Source: Lentzea sp.
Lineage (GTDB): Bacteria; Actinomycetota; Actinomycetes; Mycobacteriales; Pseudonocardiaceae
Direction of reading: 5' to 3'
Length of the DNA stretch: 7,202 nt
Assembly (NCBI GenBank): GCA_030146905.1
Contig: JASLAV010000350.1
Span: 1 to 7,202 of the forward strand
In this document: one piece after another, positions 1-5,157 of the stretch
Layout of the letters: the number at the start of each line of letters is the position of its first letter
How positions within the stretch are numbered: position 1 is the first letter of the stretch
Translations under genes and position numbers: made by a program
The notes under the pieces: generated by a model
What the model saw: only the letters and a program-made list of their open reading frames with translations
What the model was told of the DNA's origin: nothing
Databases searched by the model: none

Positions 1-1
1 G

Positions 2-307
2 AGCTACATCTGGCAGCTGCGCAAGGGCAAGAAGGACAACCCGACGTTCAAGCACCTGCAGGCACTGGCAGGCTTCTTCGGTGTGCCCGTGAGCTACTTC
101 TTCGACGACGAGGTCACCGACCGCGTCGACGAACAGCTGAAGTCGTTGCAAGACCAGCAGAGCAGACTGGCCGAGATGACCTCCGGCAGCGACGCGCAGC
201 TCATGGCGATGCGCGCGGGCGAGCTGTCGCCGGACCGCCGCCGTCTCGTCATGGAGCTGCTCGACGTCGTCTACCGCCAGGAACAGGCCGAACGCGGCGA
301 GGGATGA
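2..307 (+). CDS. EspR-like XRE-family DNA-binding regulator (5' end cut off by window edge)
   Basis: Only the last 101 residues are in the window; the reading frame is open from base 2, so the start lies upstream. The visible part begins inside a helix-turn-helix: SYIWQLRKGKKDNPTFKHL is a typical recognition helix and following loop, and FFGVPVSYFFDDE is the usual end of an XRE domain. After it comes a polar helical tail (about residues 38-101) with an AMRAGELSP motif and an amphipathic last helix. From memory this order closely matches mycobacterial EspR, which has QLRSGNRTNPS, YFTDDE and an AxRAxGLP-type tail, where the C-terminal helices mediate dimerisation. That supports a cytoplasmic dimeric DNA-binding protein. 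The gene ends 3 bp before the ImmA/IrrE-type peptidase, so the regulator is a natural candidate for that enzyme's substrate, as ImmR is for ImmA; this is inference. The target genes cannot be told from the window. Confidence 0.88.
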   Translation, partial: SYIWQLRKGKKDNPTFKHLQALAGFFGVPVSYFFDDEVTDRVDEQLKSLQDQQSRLAEMTSGSDAQLMAMRAGELSPDRRRLVMELLDVVYRQEQAERGEG

Positions 308-310
308 CCC

Positions 311-823
311 GTGGCCGAACGTGATCTGCGCAGGCGGTGCCGCCGCCTGCTGAACGAGCTGGACATCCAGCCGCCGCTCGACGTCTCCGAGCTCTGCCGC
401 CGCGTCGGTGAGCAGCGCGGCAAGCCCATCAGGCTGATCGCGCACCCGATCCCGGTGCCCGGCCCGTACGGCGTGTGGATCTCCACCGCGAAGGCCGACT
501 ACATCCTGTACCAGCAGGAGACGTCGAAGGCGCACCAGAACCACATCATCCTGCACGAGCTGGGTCACCTGCTGGCCGGTCACACGAGCGGCGAGCAGGG
601 CGACGACCTGCTCACGGGCCTGTACCCGGACCTCGAACCGGACGCGGTGCGGCGTGCCCTGCGGCGCACCTCCTACGACAGCGAGCACGAGCGCGAGGCC
701 GAGACGGTCGCGACGATCATCCTCGAATGGGCGTCGGTGCTCGACAAGGTCGCGCCGCGGGCGTCGGAGGGCCCTGCGCGCCGCATGTCGTCCTCGCTCG
801 CCGACCGGCTGGGGTGGCTCTGA
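311..823 (+). CDS. ImmA/IrrE-family zinc metallopeptidase
   Basis: A 170-residue soluble protein with a clear zincin site: HELGH at residues 82-86 (H82, E83, H86) in the helix NHIILHELGHLLAGH. An acidic EREAE cluster at 127-131 follows and probably supplies the third zinc ligand, matching the ExEA(D/N) pattern of the family. There is no signal peptide or membrane segment, so it should act in the cytosol. Characterised relatives (ImmA of ICEBs1, IrrE/PprI of Deinococcus) cleave an XRE-type repressor encoded next door, and here an XRE-type gene ends 3 bp upstream. The GTG at 311 is chosen because GAGGGA at 299-304 sits 6 nt upstream; the only upstream ATG nearby (304) is out of frame. The N-terminal 40 residues are arginine-rich and helical. 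Annotation pipelines sometimes call this family a 'toxin', but nothing here shows toxicity. The catalytic motif looks intact; the substrate is inferred only from position. Confidence 0.9.
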   Translation: MAERDLRRRCRRLLNELDIQPPLDVSELCRRVGEQRGKPIRLIAHPIPVPGPYGVWISTAKADYILYQQETSKAHQNHIILHELGHLLAGHTSGEQGDDLLTGLYPDLEPDAVRRALRRTSYDSEHEREAETVATIILEWASVLDKVAPRASEGPARRMSSSLADRLGWL

Positions 824-824
824 C

Positions 825-1934
825 GTGGAGTACCTGAAGGAGACCCAGGGCATCGTCGCGTTCTCCGCGCTGGCGGTGGTGCTGTACCTGCTGGTCCGCA
901 GGCCGCACGACCCGCGCCTGCGTTCGGTGACGGCACTGGTGGCGGGCTGGGCGGTCGGTTACCCGTTCGGCAGGGCGGCGGCCGGCGGCCGGTGGTTCCT
1001 CGGGCTGGACCCGATGGTGTGCCAGTTGATCCAGCACTCGATGCTGCAGGTCGGCGTGTACGGCCTGATCTGCTTCTTCCTCTTCTCCGCGCTCGACGAC
1101 GCCCGCGCGAGGCGCCAGGCGCTGCTGCACCTCGTGCCGCTGGCGCTGTGCATCGGCGTCATGACGTGGGCGGTGCTGTCGATCCCCGACGACCTGCGGG
1201 TGGCGGCGGCCCGCGTGCCGAACTCGCTCGGCGGCGGTCCCACGGGCGTTCTCGCCATCACGGTCTTCTACTCGCTGGGCAACGGCTACCTCCTCTACGG
1301 CTTCGCGACGATGTTCGTGTGGGCCGTGCGCTACGCCCGCGGCGCCGAACCGCGGCTGCGCAGGGGCCTGCTGATCACCTCGACGGGTCTCGCGCTGCTG
1401 GTGCCCGCCGACGCGATCTTCGTGTCGTCGAACGTCTCCCGCTACTTCGGCGAGCCGCTCCCCCGCTGGCTGCTGACCACCGCCGTGTGGTTCCTGCTGC
1501 CGGGCGTGCTGCTGTGCGTCGCCGGGGTGGTCTACCCGATCGTCGCGATGCGGTTCGCCGCGACGAGGCTGTGGCTGCGGCACCTGCGCGCCTACCACCG
1601 GCTCGCTCCGTTGTGGACGCTGCTCAACGAGTCGTTCCCCGAGGACGCGCTGCACCGGGTGCCGTCGCGGCGCGACGCCCTGTCGTTGCGGGGCGTGCAC
1701 CGGCGGTACTACCGGCGGGTGATCGAGTGCCGCGACGGTCTGGTGCGGATCAGCCCGTACGTCGCCGAGACGCCGGAGGAGCTGCCGCTGTCGGAACGGC
1801 TGCGCGCCGGGCTGGAGACCCGCAGGTCGGGCGCGGTGACGATGCGGCGGCCGATCGCGCTGGCCGTCCCCGAGGACGACGGCATGGACGCCGACGTGCG
1901 GGAGCTGGAAAAGCTCGCGGTGTCCCTGCGGTGA
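825..1934 (+). CDS. Seven-helix membrane protein, MAB_1171c/DUF6545-like
   Basis: A 369-residue protein. The N-terminal two thirds contain about seven hydrophobic segments, near residues 8-24, 34-53, 70-90, 100-118, 141-164, 178-197 and 215-240. A polar, arginine-rich C-terminal domain of about 130 residues follows (240-369), beginning with a YHRLAPLWTLLNESFP motif. That layout resembles the actinobacterial MAB_1171c family, annotated as putative transporters and carrying a DUF6545-type C-terminal region; the assignment is from memory. It has no ATPase motif and no histidine-kinase motif. The GTG at 825 lies 1 bp after the peptidase stop, preceded by GGGGTGG at 811-817. The same frame is open further upstream, but there it overlaps the peptidase and reads as low-complexity arginine-rich sequence, so the upstream ATG at 654 is rejected. 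Position in a regulator-protease operon suggests sensing or signal transfer rather than bulk transport; that is inference. Its last codons form one copy of a 21-bp direct repeat. Confidence 0.82.
   Translation: MEYLKETQGIVAFSALAVVLYLLVRRPHDPRLRSVTALVAGWAVGYPFGRAAAGGRWFLGLDPMVCQLIQHSMLQVGVYGLICFFLFSALDDARARRQALLHLVPLALCIGVMTWAVLSIPDDLRVAAARVPNSLGGGPTGVLAITVFYSLGNGYLLYGFATMFVWAVRYARGAEPRLRRGLLITSTGLALLVPADAIFVSSNVSRYFGEPLPRWLLTTAVWFLLPGVLLCVAGVVYPIVAMRFAATRLWLRHLRAYHRLAPLWTLLNESFPEDALHRVPSRRDALSLRGVHRRYYRRVIECRDGLVRISPYVAETPEELPLSERLRAGLETRRSGAVTMRRPIALAVPEDDGMDADVRELEKLAVSLR
1910..1930 (+). repeat. 21-bp direct repeat, copy 1
   Basis: AAAGCTCGCGGTGTCCCTGCG lies in the last codons of the membrane-protein gene (K-L-A-V-S-L-R). 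It matches 3369-3389 at 20 of 21 positions, the first 17 being identical. The two copies bracket the SRPBCC/MmyB gene pair. They could be a target duplication, an attachment-type site or a recombination scar. Confidence 0.75.
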
Positions 1935-1939
1935 GCAGG

Positions 1940-2488
1940 TCAACGAGAACGTGACGCCTCTTCTTCGGTGACGCGGACGCACTCCTTGAGCGCCGCCACC
2001 ATGTACCGCCGCCACAGCGGGGCGAACGGTCCGGAAAGGATCCACCGCCGGCCCGGCAGCGGCAGGAACTCGTAGGTCCACCTGATGAGCGTGCCGTCGC
2101 CGTCGGGGTTGAAGTTCCACTCGCCCCGGACCCCGGCCGCGAGTCGTGCGAGGACGTTCGTGAAACCGCTGAGCTGGTAGGCGAACGACACGCCTTCGAC
2201 GTACTCGATGAGTTGTTCGTCCGCCTGGGACCCGTCCTCGAACTGCGGGTTGCGCGTCGGACCGACGTGGTCCCACGCCTCGGTCTGGTTCGCGACGGAC
2301 TTCACGCCGGGGAAGGGGCCCACCTTGTGGAAGACGCTGGGCAGGTCGATCGGCGCGATGACGCGGAACGCGTGCTCGGGTGAGGTCGCGGTGCGCTGCT
2401 GGACGGTGATCGGAACCGTGCGGTCACCGGGCTTGATCAGGAGTGAGATCGTCATGCGGCAAGTCTGCGCGGCCGGGACGACGCCCAC
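1940..2488 (-). CDS. SRPBCC (START/Bet v1-like fold) family protein
   Basis: A 182-residue soluble protein with the features of a polyketide-cyclase/SRPBCC lipid- or ligand-binding fold. A first strand and helix (VQQRTATSPEHAFRVI) are followed by alternating strands including RGEWNFNPDGDGTLIRWTYEF, here split as RGEWNFNPDG and TLIRWTYEF. A long C-terminal helix around LWRRYMVAALKECV closes the pocket. The family holds small hydrophobic ligands or modifies them; no specific substrate can be read here. Start: the GTG at 2488 has GAGGG (2499-2495) 6 nt upstream. An internal ATG at 2455 (MTISLLIK, 171 residues) has no such site but has CAGACT 6 nt ahead, compatible with a leaderless start, so the start is uncertain. 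It is divergent from an MmyB-like regulator, its probable controller, and convergent with the membrane-protein gene with 5 bp between stops. A hand count of 2161-2460 gives 66% GC, against 73% for 300 sampled bases of the ligase gene. Confidence 0.85.
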   Translation of the reverse strand: MGVVPAAQTCRMTISLLIKPGDRTVPITVQQRTATSPEHAFRVIAPIDLPSVFHKVGPFPGVKSVANQTEAWDHVGPTRNPQFEDGSQADEQLIEYVEGVSFAYQLSGFTNVLARLAAGVRGEWNFNPDGDGTLIRWTYEFLPLPGRRWILSGPFAPLWRRYMVAALKECVRVTEEEASRSR

Positions 2489-2540
2489 CAGAGACCCTCA
2501 GTACCACCCAGTCCGCCGCGGGGCGTGGGAACCTGGAGCC
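2489..2540. promoter_or_regulatory. Divergent intergenic region between SRPBCC gene and MmyB-like regulator
   Basis: Fifty-two bases separate the GTG at 2488 (minus) from the ATG at 2541 (plus), or 85 if the SRPBCC gene starts at 2455. Both promoters and any operator must lie here or inside the 5' coding ends. No long inverted repeat is visible, only a 4-bp stem (CGCC/GGCG, 2515-2526). GGAG at 2535-2538 sits only 2 nt from the ATG at 2541, an unusually short ribosome-site spacing. No convincing -35/-10 pair was found. Confidence 0.4.
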
Positions 2541-3368
2541 ATGAACGATCTTGCTGTCGTCCTGCGGACGTGGCGCGACAGGATGACGCCCGCGGAGGTG
2601 GGCCTGCCGGCGGGGACCGACCGCCGCAGTCCCGGACTGCGCAGGGAAGAGCTCGCGGCGCTCGCGGGCATCTCCGTGGACTACCTCGTCCGCCTGGAAC
2701 AGGGGCGCGCCCGCAACCCCTCCCCGCAGGTGCTGGCCTCCCTCGCGCGAGCGCTCCGGGTCAACGAGGCGGAACGCGACGTCCTGTTCCGCGCCGCGGG
2801 AGTGGCGCCGCCGCAGGCAGGCACCATCTCGACGCACGTGAGCCCCGGCGTCCACCGCATCCTGGACCGGCTCCGGGACACGCCGGTCGCCGTGTACACC
2901 GCGGCGTGGGACTTCGTGCAGTCCAACGCCCTGTGGGACGCGCTCTTCGCCGGTGAGAAGGGACGGACGGGGCGAGAAGCCAACCTCGTGTGGCGGGCGT
3001 TCACCGCGGCGGACGTCCCCGTCGCCTGGGCGGACGGTGAGGAGGAAGCCTTCCGGCGGGATCTCGCGGCGGACCTGCACACGGCCTTGAGCGCCTATCC
3101 CGGGGATCCCCACCTGGCGTCGCTCATCGCCGATCTGCGCCAGGTGAGTGCCGAGTTCGACGCCGTGTGGCGCGAGTGGGACGTCACGCGGCAACCCTCG
3201 CGGCCCAAGCAGATCTCCGCCCCCGGTGTCGGAGCCGTGACGCTGGACTGCGACATCCTCACCACGCACGACACCGACCTGCGGCTCATCGTCTACACCG
3301 TGGCGCCGGGATCGGAGGACGCCGACAAGCTGGACCTCCTGCGCGTCGTCGGCGCCTGCTCGTCGTAG
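2541..3368 (+). CDS. MmyB-like XRE-family transcriptional regulator (copy 1)
   Basis: A 275-residue regulator. The N-terminal helix-turn-helix includes SPGLRREELAALAGIS and SVDYLVRLEQGR (residues 30-56), the hallmark of the MmyB-type XRE group. The C-terminal two thirds (about 105-270) form the PAS-like MmyB ligand-binding domain, with VYTAAWDFVQSNALWDALF, a ...EFDAVWREWDV... segment and a terminal LRLIVYTVAPGSEDADKL strand-helix. This domain is thought to bind a hydrophobic ligand (a fatty acid in one structurally studied homologue, from memory). Regulators of this kind usually control the divergently transcribed neighbour, here the SRPBCC gene. The ATG at 2541 gives the expected MNDLAVVLRTWR beginning; the frame is open upstream but that part runs antisense to the SRPBCC gene. 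The gene ends directly against copy 2 of the 21-bp direct repeat. It is a distant paralogue of the regulator at 5149-5994: HTH regions nearly match, while ligand domains differ. Confidence 0.92.
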   Translation: MNDLAVVLRTWRDRMTPAEVGLPAGTDRRSPGLRREELAALAGISVDYLVRLEQGRARNPSPQVLASLARALRVNEAERDVLFRAAGVAPPQAGTISTHVSPGVHRILDRLRDTPVAVYTAAWDFVQSNALWDALFAGEKGRTGREANLVWRAFTAADVPVAWADGEEEAFRRDLAADLHTALSAYPGDPHLASLIADLRQVSAEFDAVWREWDVTRQPSRPKQISAPGVGAVTLDCDILTTHDTDLRLIVYTVAPGSEDADKLDLLRVVGACSS

Positions 3369-3389
3369 AAAGCTCGCGGTGTCCCCGCG
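3369..3389 (+). repeat. 21-bp direct repeat, copy 2
   Basis: AAAGCTCGCGGTGTCCCCGCG begins at the base after the TAG of the MmyB-like regulator and matches 1910-1930 with one T-to-C difference. Copy-to-copy distance is 1459 bp. Read in the ligase frame it encodes L-A-V-S-P-R, paralleling the L-A-V-S-L-R end of the membrane protein. It also contains a 5-bp hairpin (CGCGG/CCGCG, 3375-3389), too weak on its own to call a terminator. Confidence 0.75.
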
Positions 3390-3396
3390 CTGCGCT

Positions 3397-3409
3397 TATG
3401 GTCCTGAAG
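3397..3409 (+). promoter_or_regulatory. Candidate -10 element for a leaderless ligase transcript
   Basis: TATGGT at 3397-3402 fits the actinobacterial TANNNT -10 consensus and ends 6 nt before the GTG at 3409, so transcription could begin on the start codon itself. No purine-rich ribosome site precedes that GTG. No good -35 hexamer was seen at the expected distance, which is common for leaderless actinobacterial promoters. Confidence 0.45.
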
Positions 3410-4473
3410 TGGACCTGCCCGTGATGCCGCCGGTGAAGCCGATGCTCGCGAAGTCCGTGCCCGGCCTGCCGCGCGGGGACGGGCTCGCCTACGAGCCCAA
3501 GTGGGACGGCTTCCGCTGCATCGTGTTCCGCGACGGCGACGAGGTCGAGCTGGGCTCGCGCAACGACAGGCCGCTCACCCGGTACTTCCCCGAGGTCGTC
3601 GAGCTGCTGAGGGAGGCGCTGCCGCCGCGGTGCGTCGTCGACGGCGAGATCGTGCTGGTCACGCCCGGCGGGCTGAGCTTCGACACCCTTCAGCTGCGGC
3701 TGCACCCCGCCGCGTCGCGGGTCAGGAAGCTCTCGGTCGAGACGCCGGCGAGCTTCGTCGCGTTCGACCTGCTGGCCTGCGGTGACGACGACCTCACCGG
3801 CCTGCCGCTGACCCAGCGCCGCGCCAGGCTGGAGGAGGTCGTCACCGAGGTCCCCGGCATGTACCTGACACCGTCCACAGCGGACCCCGACGTCGCGCAG
3901 GACTGGTTCACCCGGTTCGAGGGCGCCGGCTTCGACGGTGTGGTGGTGAAGCACCTGGACGGCGTCTACGAGCCGGACAAGCGCGTGATGTTCAAGGTGA
4001 AGCACGAGCGGACCGCCGACTGCGTGGTCGCGGGCTACCGCCTGCACAAGGACGGCGAGAGCGTCGGGTCGCTGGTGCTCGGGCTCTACCAGGACGGCGA
4101 GCTGCGCAACGTGGGCGTGGCGAGCAGCTTCACCGCGGCCCGGCGGCGCGAGCTGGTCGACGAGCTGAAGCCGTTGCTGAACCCCGCCGAACACCCGTGG
4201 GCCGCGTGGGCGACCTACGAGGGGCCCGGCATGAACAGCCGCTGGAACCCCGAGAAGCAGCTGCAGGTCGTGCTGCTGGAGCCCACGCGCGTGGCCGAGG
4301 TGCGCTACGAGCACGTGCAGGGCGGCCGGTTCCGGCACACCGCGCGTCTCGTGCGGTTCCGCTTCGACAAAGAGCCCGCGGAGTGCACCTACGAGCAGCT
4401 GGAGGAGGTGCCGCCGGCCGAGCTGGACGCGCTGTTCGGCGAGGCGGAGCGCCGTCGGACAATCGAGCGGTGA
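3409..4473 (+). CDS. ligC: ATP-dependent DNA ligase, LigC type
   Basis: A 354-residue ATP-dependent DNA ligase with all expected motifs. Motif I is EPKWDGFR with catalytic K31 (the lysine that takes AMP). SRN is at 50-52. Motif III is the VVDGE region (76-80) with FDLLA at 119-123. Motif IV is EGAGFDGVVVK (171-181), and motif V MFKVKH (194-199). The C-terminal OB domain carries FRHTARLVRFRFDKEPAECT (308-327). Length and the beginning VDLPVMPPVKPMLAKSV match mycobacterial LigC, a monofunctional ligase linked to strand-break and base-excision repair. The GTG at 3409 gives this family N terminus and has a -10 match just upstream. The earlier GTG at 3379 would add ten residues encoded by the direct repeat; GTG 3421 and ATG 3424 are also possible. 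No primase-polymerase or Ku gene is visible beside it, though only the downstream side is informative. Its TGA overlaps the next gene's GTG. No frameshift or missing motif was seen. Confidence 0.95.
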   Translation: MDLPVMPPVKPMLAKSVPGLPRGDGLAYEPKWDGFRCIVFRDGDEVELGSRNDRPLTRYFPEVVELLREALPPRCVVDGEIVLVTPGGLSFDTLQLRLHPAASRVRKLSVETPASFVAFDLLACGDDDLTGLPLTQRRARLEEVVTEVPGMYLTPSTADPDVAQDWFTRFEGAGFDGVVVKHLDGVYEPDKRVMFKVKHERTADCVVAGYRLHKDGESVGSLVLGLYQDGELRNVGVASSFTAARRRELVDELKPLLNPAEHPWAAWATYEGPGMNSRWNPEKQLQVVLLEPTRVAEVRYEHVQGGRFRHTARLVRFRFDKEPAECTYEQLEEVPPAELDALFGEAERRRTIER

Positions 4474-5069
4474 AGGTGATCAAGCGCGACGGCACGCACG
4501 AGATCGAGATCCAGCGGTCGCGGTTCCTCTGCCACGTCGCCCGCGTCTCCTCGGAGCGGGAGGCGGCGGAGTTCTTCGCACGCGTTCGCAAGGAGCACTG
4601 GCAGGCCACGCACAACTGCACGGCGTTCCGCACGCGCGACACCCAGCGCTCGTCCGACGACGGCGAGCCCGCCGGCACCGCGGGGGTGCCGATGCTGGAG
4701 GTCCTGACACGACGGGACCTCGTCGACACCGCCGTGGTCGTCACCCGCTACTACGGCGGGATCAAGCTCGGCGCCGGTGGCCTGGTCCGCGCGTACGGGC
4801 GGGCCGTGTCGGAGGCGATCGACTCGCTGGGCACCCTCACCCGCGAACGGCACGAGACCGTGCTGCTGGCCGTGGACCACGACCAGGCGGGCAAGCTGGA
4901 GAACGCGCTGCGCGCCGCCGGGTACCACGTCGCGGACGCCGAGTACGGCCACGACGTCACGTTCACCGTGCACACGAAGGACCCGGAGGCGTTCGAGGTG
5001 TGGCTCGCCGCGCAGACCGGCGGCGCGGTCACGGCGATCAGGGGCGAACCGGTGGACCTGGACCGTTAG
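4470..5069 (+). CDS. YigZ/IMPACT family protein (UPF0029)
   Basis: A 199-residue cytosolic protein of the YigZ/IMPACT family. The N-terminal domain (about 15-125) contains the family signatures ATHNCTAFR (46-54), SDDGEPAGTAGVPMLEVL (62-79) and RYYGGIKLGAGGLVRAYG (93-110). The C-terminal part (about 130-195) is a small ferredoxin-like DUF1949-type domain. Eukaryotic IMPACT and Yih1 modulate the GCN2 kinase pathway; the bacterial role is unsettled, and RNA or nucleotide interaction has been suggested. Length is normal for bacterial YigZ. The start GTG at 4470 overlaps the ligase stop as GTGA, implying translational coupling; the ribosome-site match is weak (GAGCG at 4465-4469). The same frame is open further upstream but there lies inside the ligase gene. 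The family assignment is firm; a functional link to the ligase is not established. Confidence 0.94.
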   Translation: MKVIKRDGTHEIEIQRSRFLCHVARVSSEREAAEFFARVRKEHWQATHNCTAFRTRDTQRSSDDGEPAGTAGVPMLEVLTRRDLVDTAVVVTRYYGGIKLGAGGLVRAYGRAVSEAIDSLGTLTRERHETVLLAVDHDQAGKLENALRAAGYHVADAEYGHDVTFTVHTKDPEAFEVWLAAQTGGAVTAIRGEPVDLDR

Positions 5070-5114
5070 GCCCTGTCCTGCAGGTCCGTTCGATGAGAGT
5101 CACGGTCGAGCGTT

Positions 5115-5127
5115 GCGGCGGTGCCGC
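5115..5127 (+). terminator. Small hairpin downstream of YigZ-family gene
   Basis: GCGGC (5115-5119) and GCCGC (5123-5127) form a 5-bp stem with a GGT loop, 46 bp after the YigZ stop. There is no U-tract. Together with the neighbouring stem at 5143-5157 it might help end convergent transcription, but each stem alone is weak. Confidence 0.25.
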
Positions 5128-5142
5128 CTCCGGGGCCCTCGG

Positions 5143-5157
5143 CCGCGACTATCGCGG
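5143..5157 (-). terminator. Hairpin over the stop codon of the second MmyB-like regulator
   Basis: CCGCGA (5143-5148) and TCGCGG (5152-5157) form a perfect 6-bp stem with a 3-nt loop that is exactly the regulator's stop codon (TAG on the minus strand, 5149-5151). There is no U-tract on either side. It is a candidate bidirectional pause or terminator between convergent genes. Confidence 0.3.

Noticed and set aside
311..823. Peptidase as toxin of a toxin-antitoxin pair or as a phage/ICE remnant
   Set aside because: The XRE plus ImmA arrangement prompted the idea, but there is no integrase, excisionase, attachment site or phage gene in view, and the family acts as a regulatory protease.
654..824. 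N-terminal extension of the membrane protein from the ATG at 654
   Set aside because: It would overlap the peptidase C terminus by 170 bp and adds a serine/arginine-rich low-complexity stretch; the GTG at 825 fits operon spacing.
992..1954. 320-codon plus-strand frame overlapping the membrane-protein gene
   Set aside because: It shares DNA with a protein that has clear membrane segments; the alternative product is almost all R, A, P and G.
717..2276. 519-codon open frame on the minus strand
   Set aside because: It runs antisense through the peptidase, membrane-protein and SRPBCC genes. Its translation is arginine/proline/glutamine-rich low-complexity sequence with no recognisable domain, a normal artefact of high-GC coding DNA.
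3286..4338. 350-codon open frame on the minus strand
   Set aside because: Antisense to the ligase gene, whose motifs are all intact; the translation is repetitive H/L/V/R-rich sequence without a domain.
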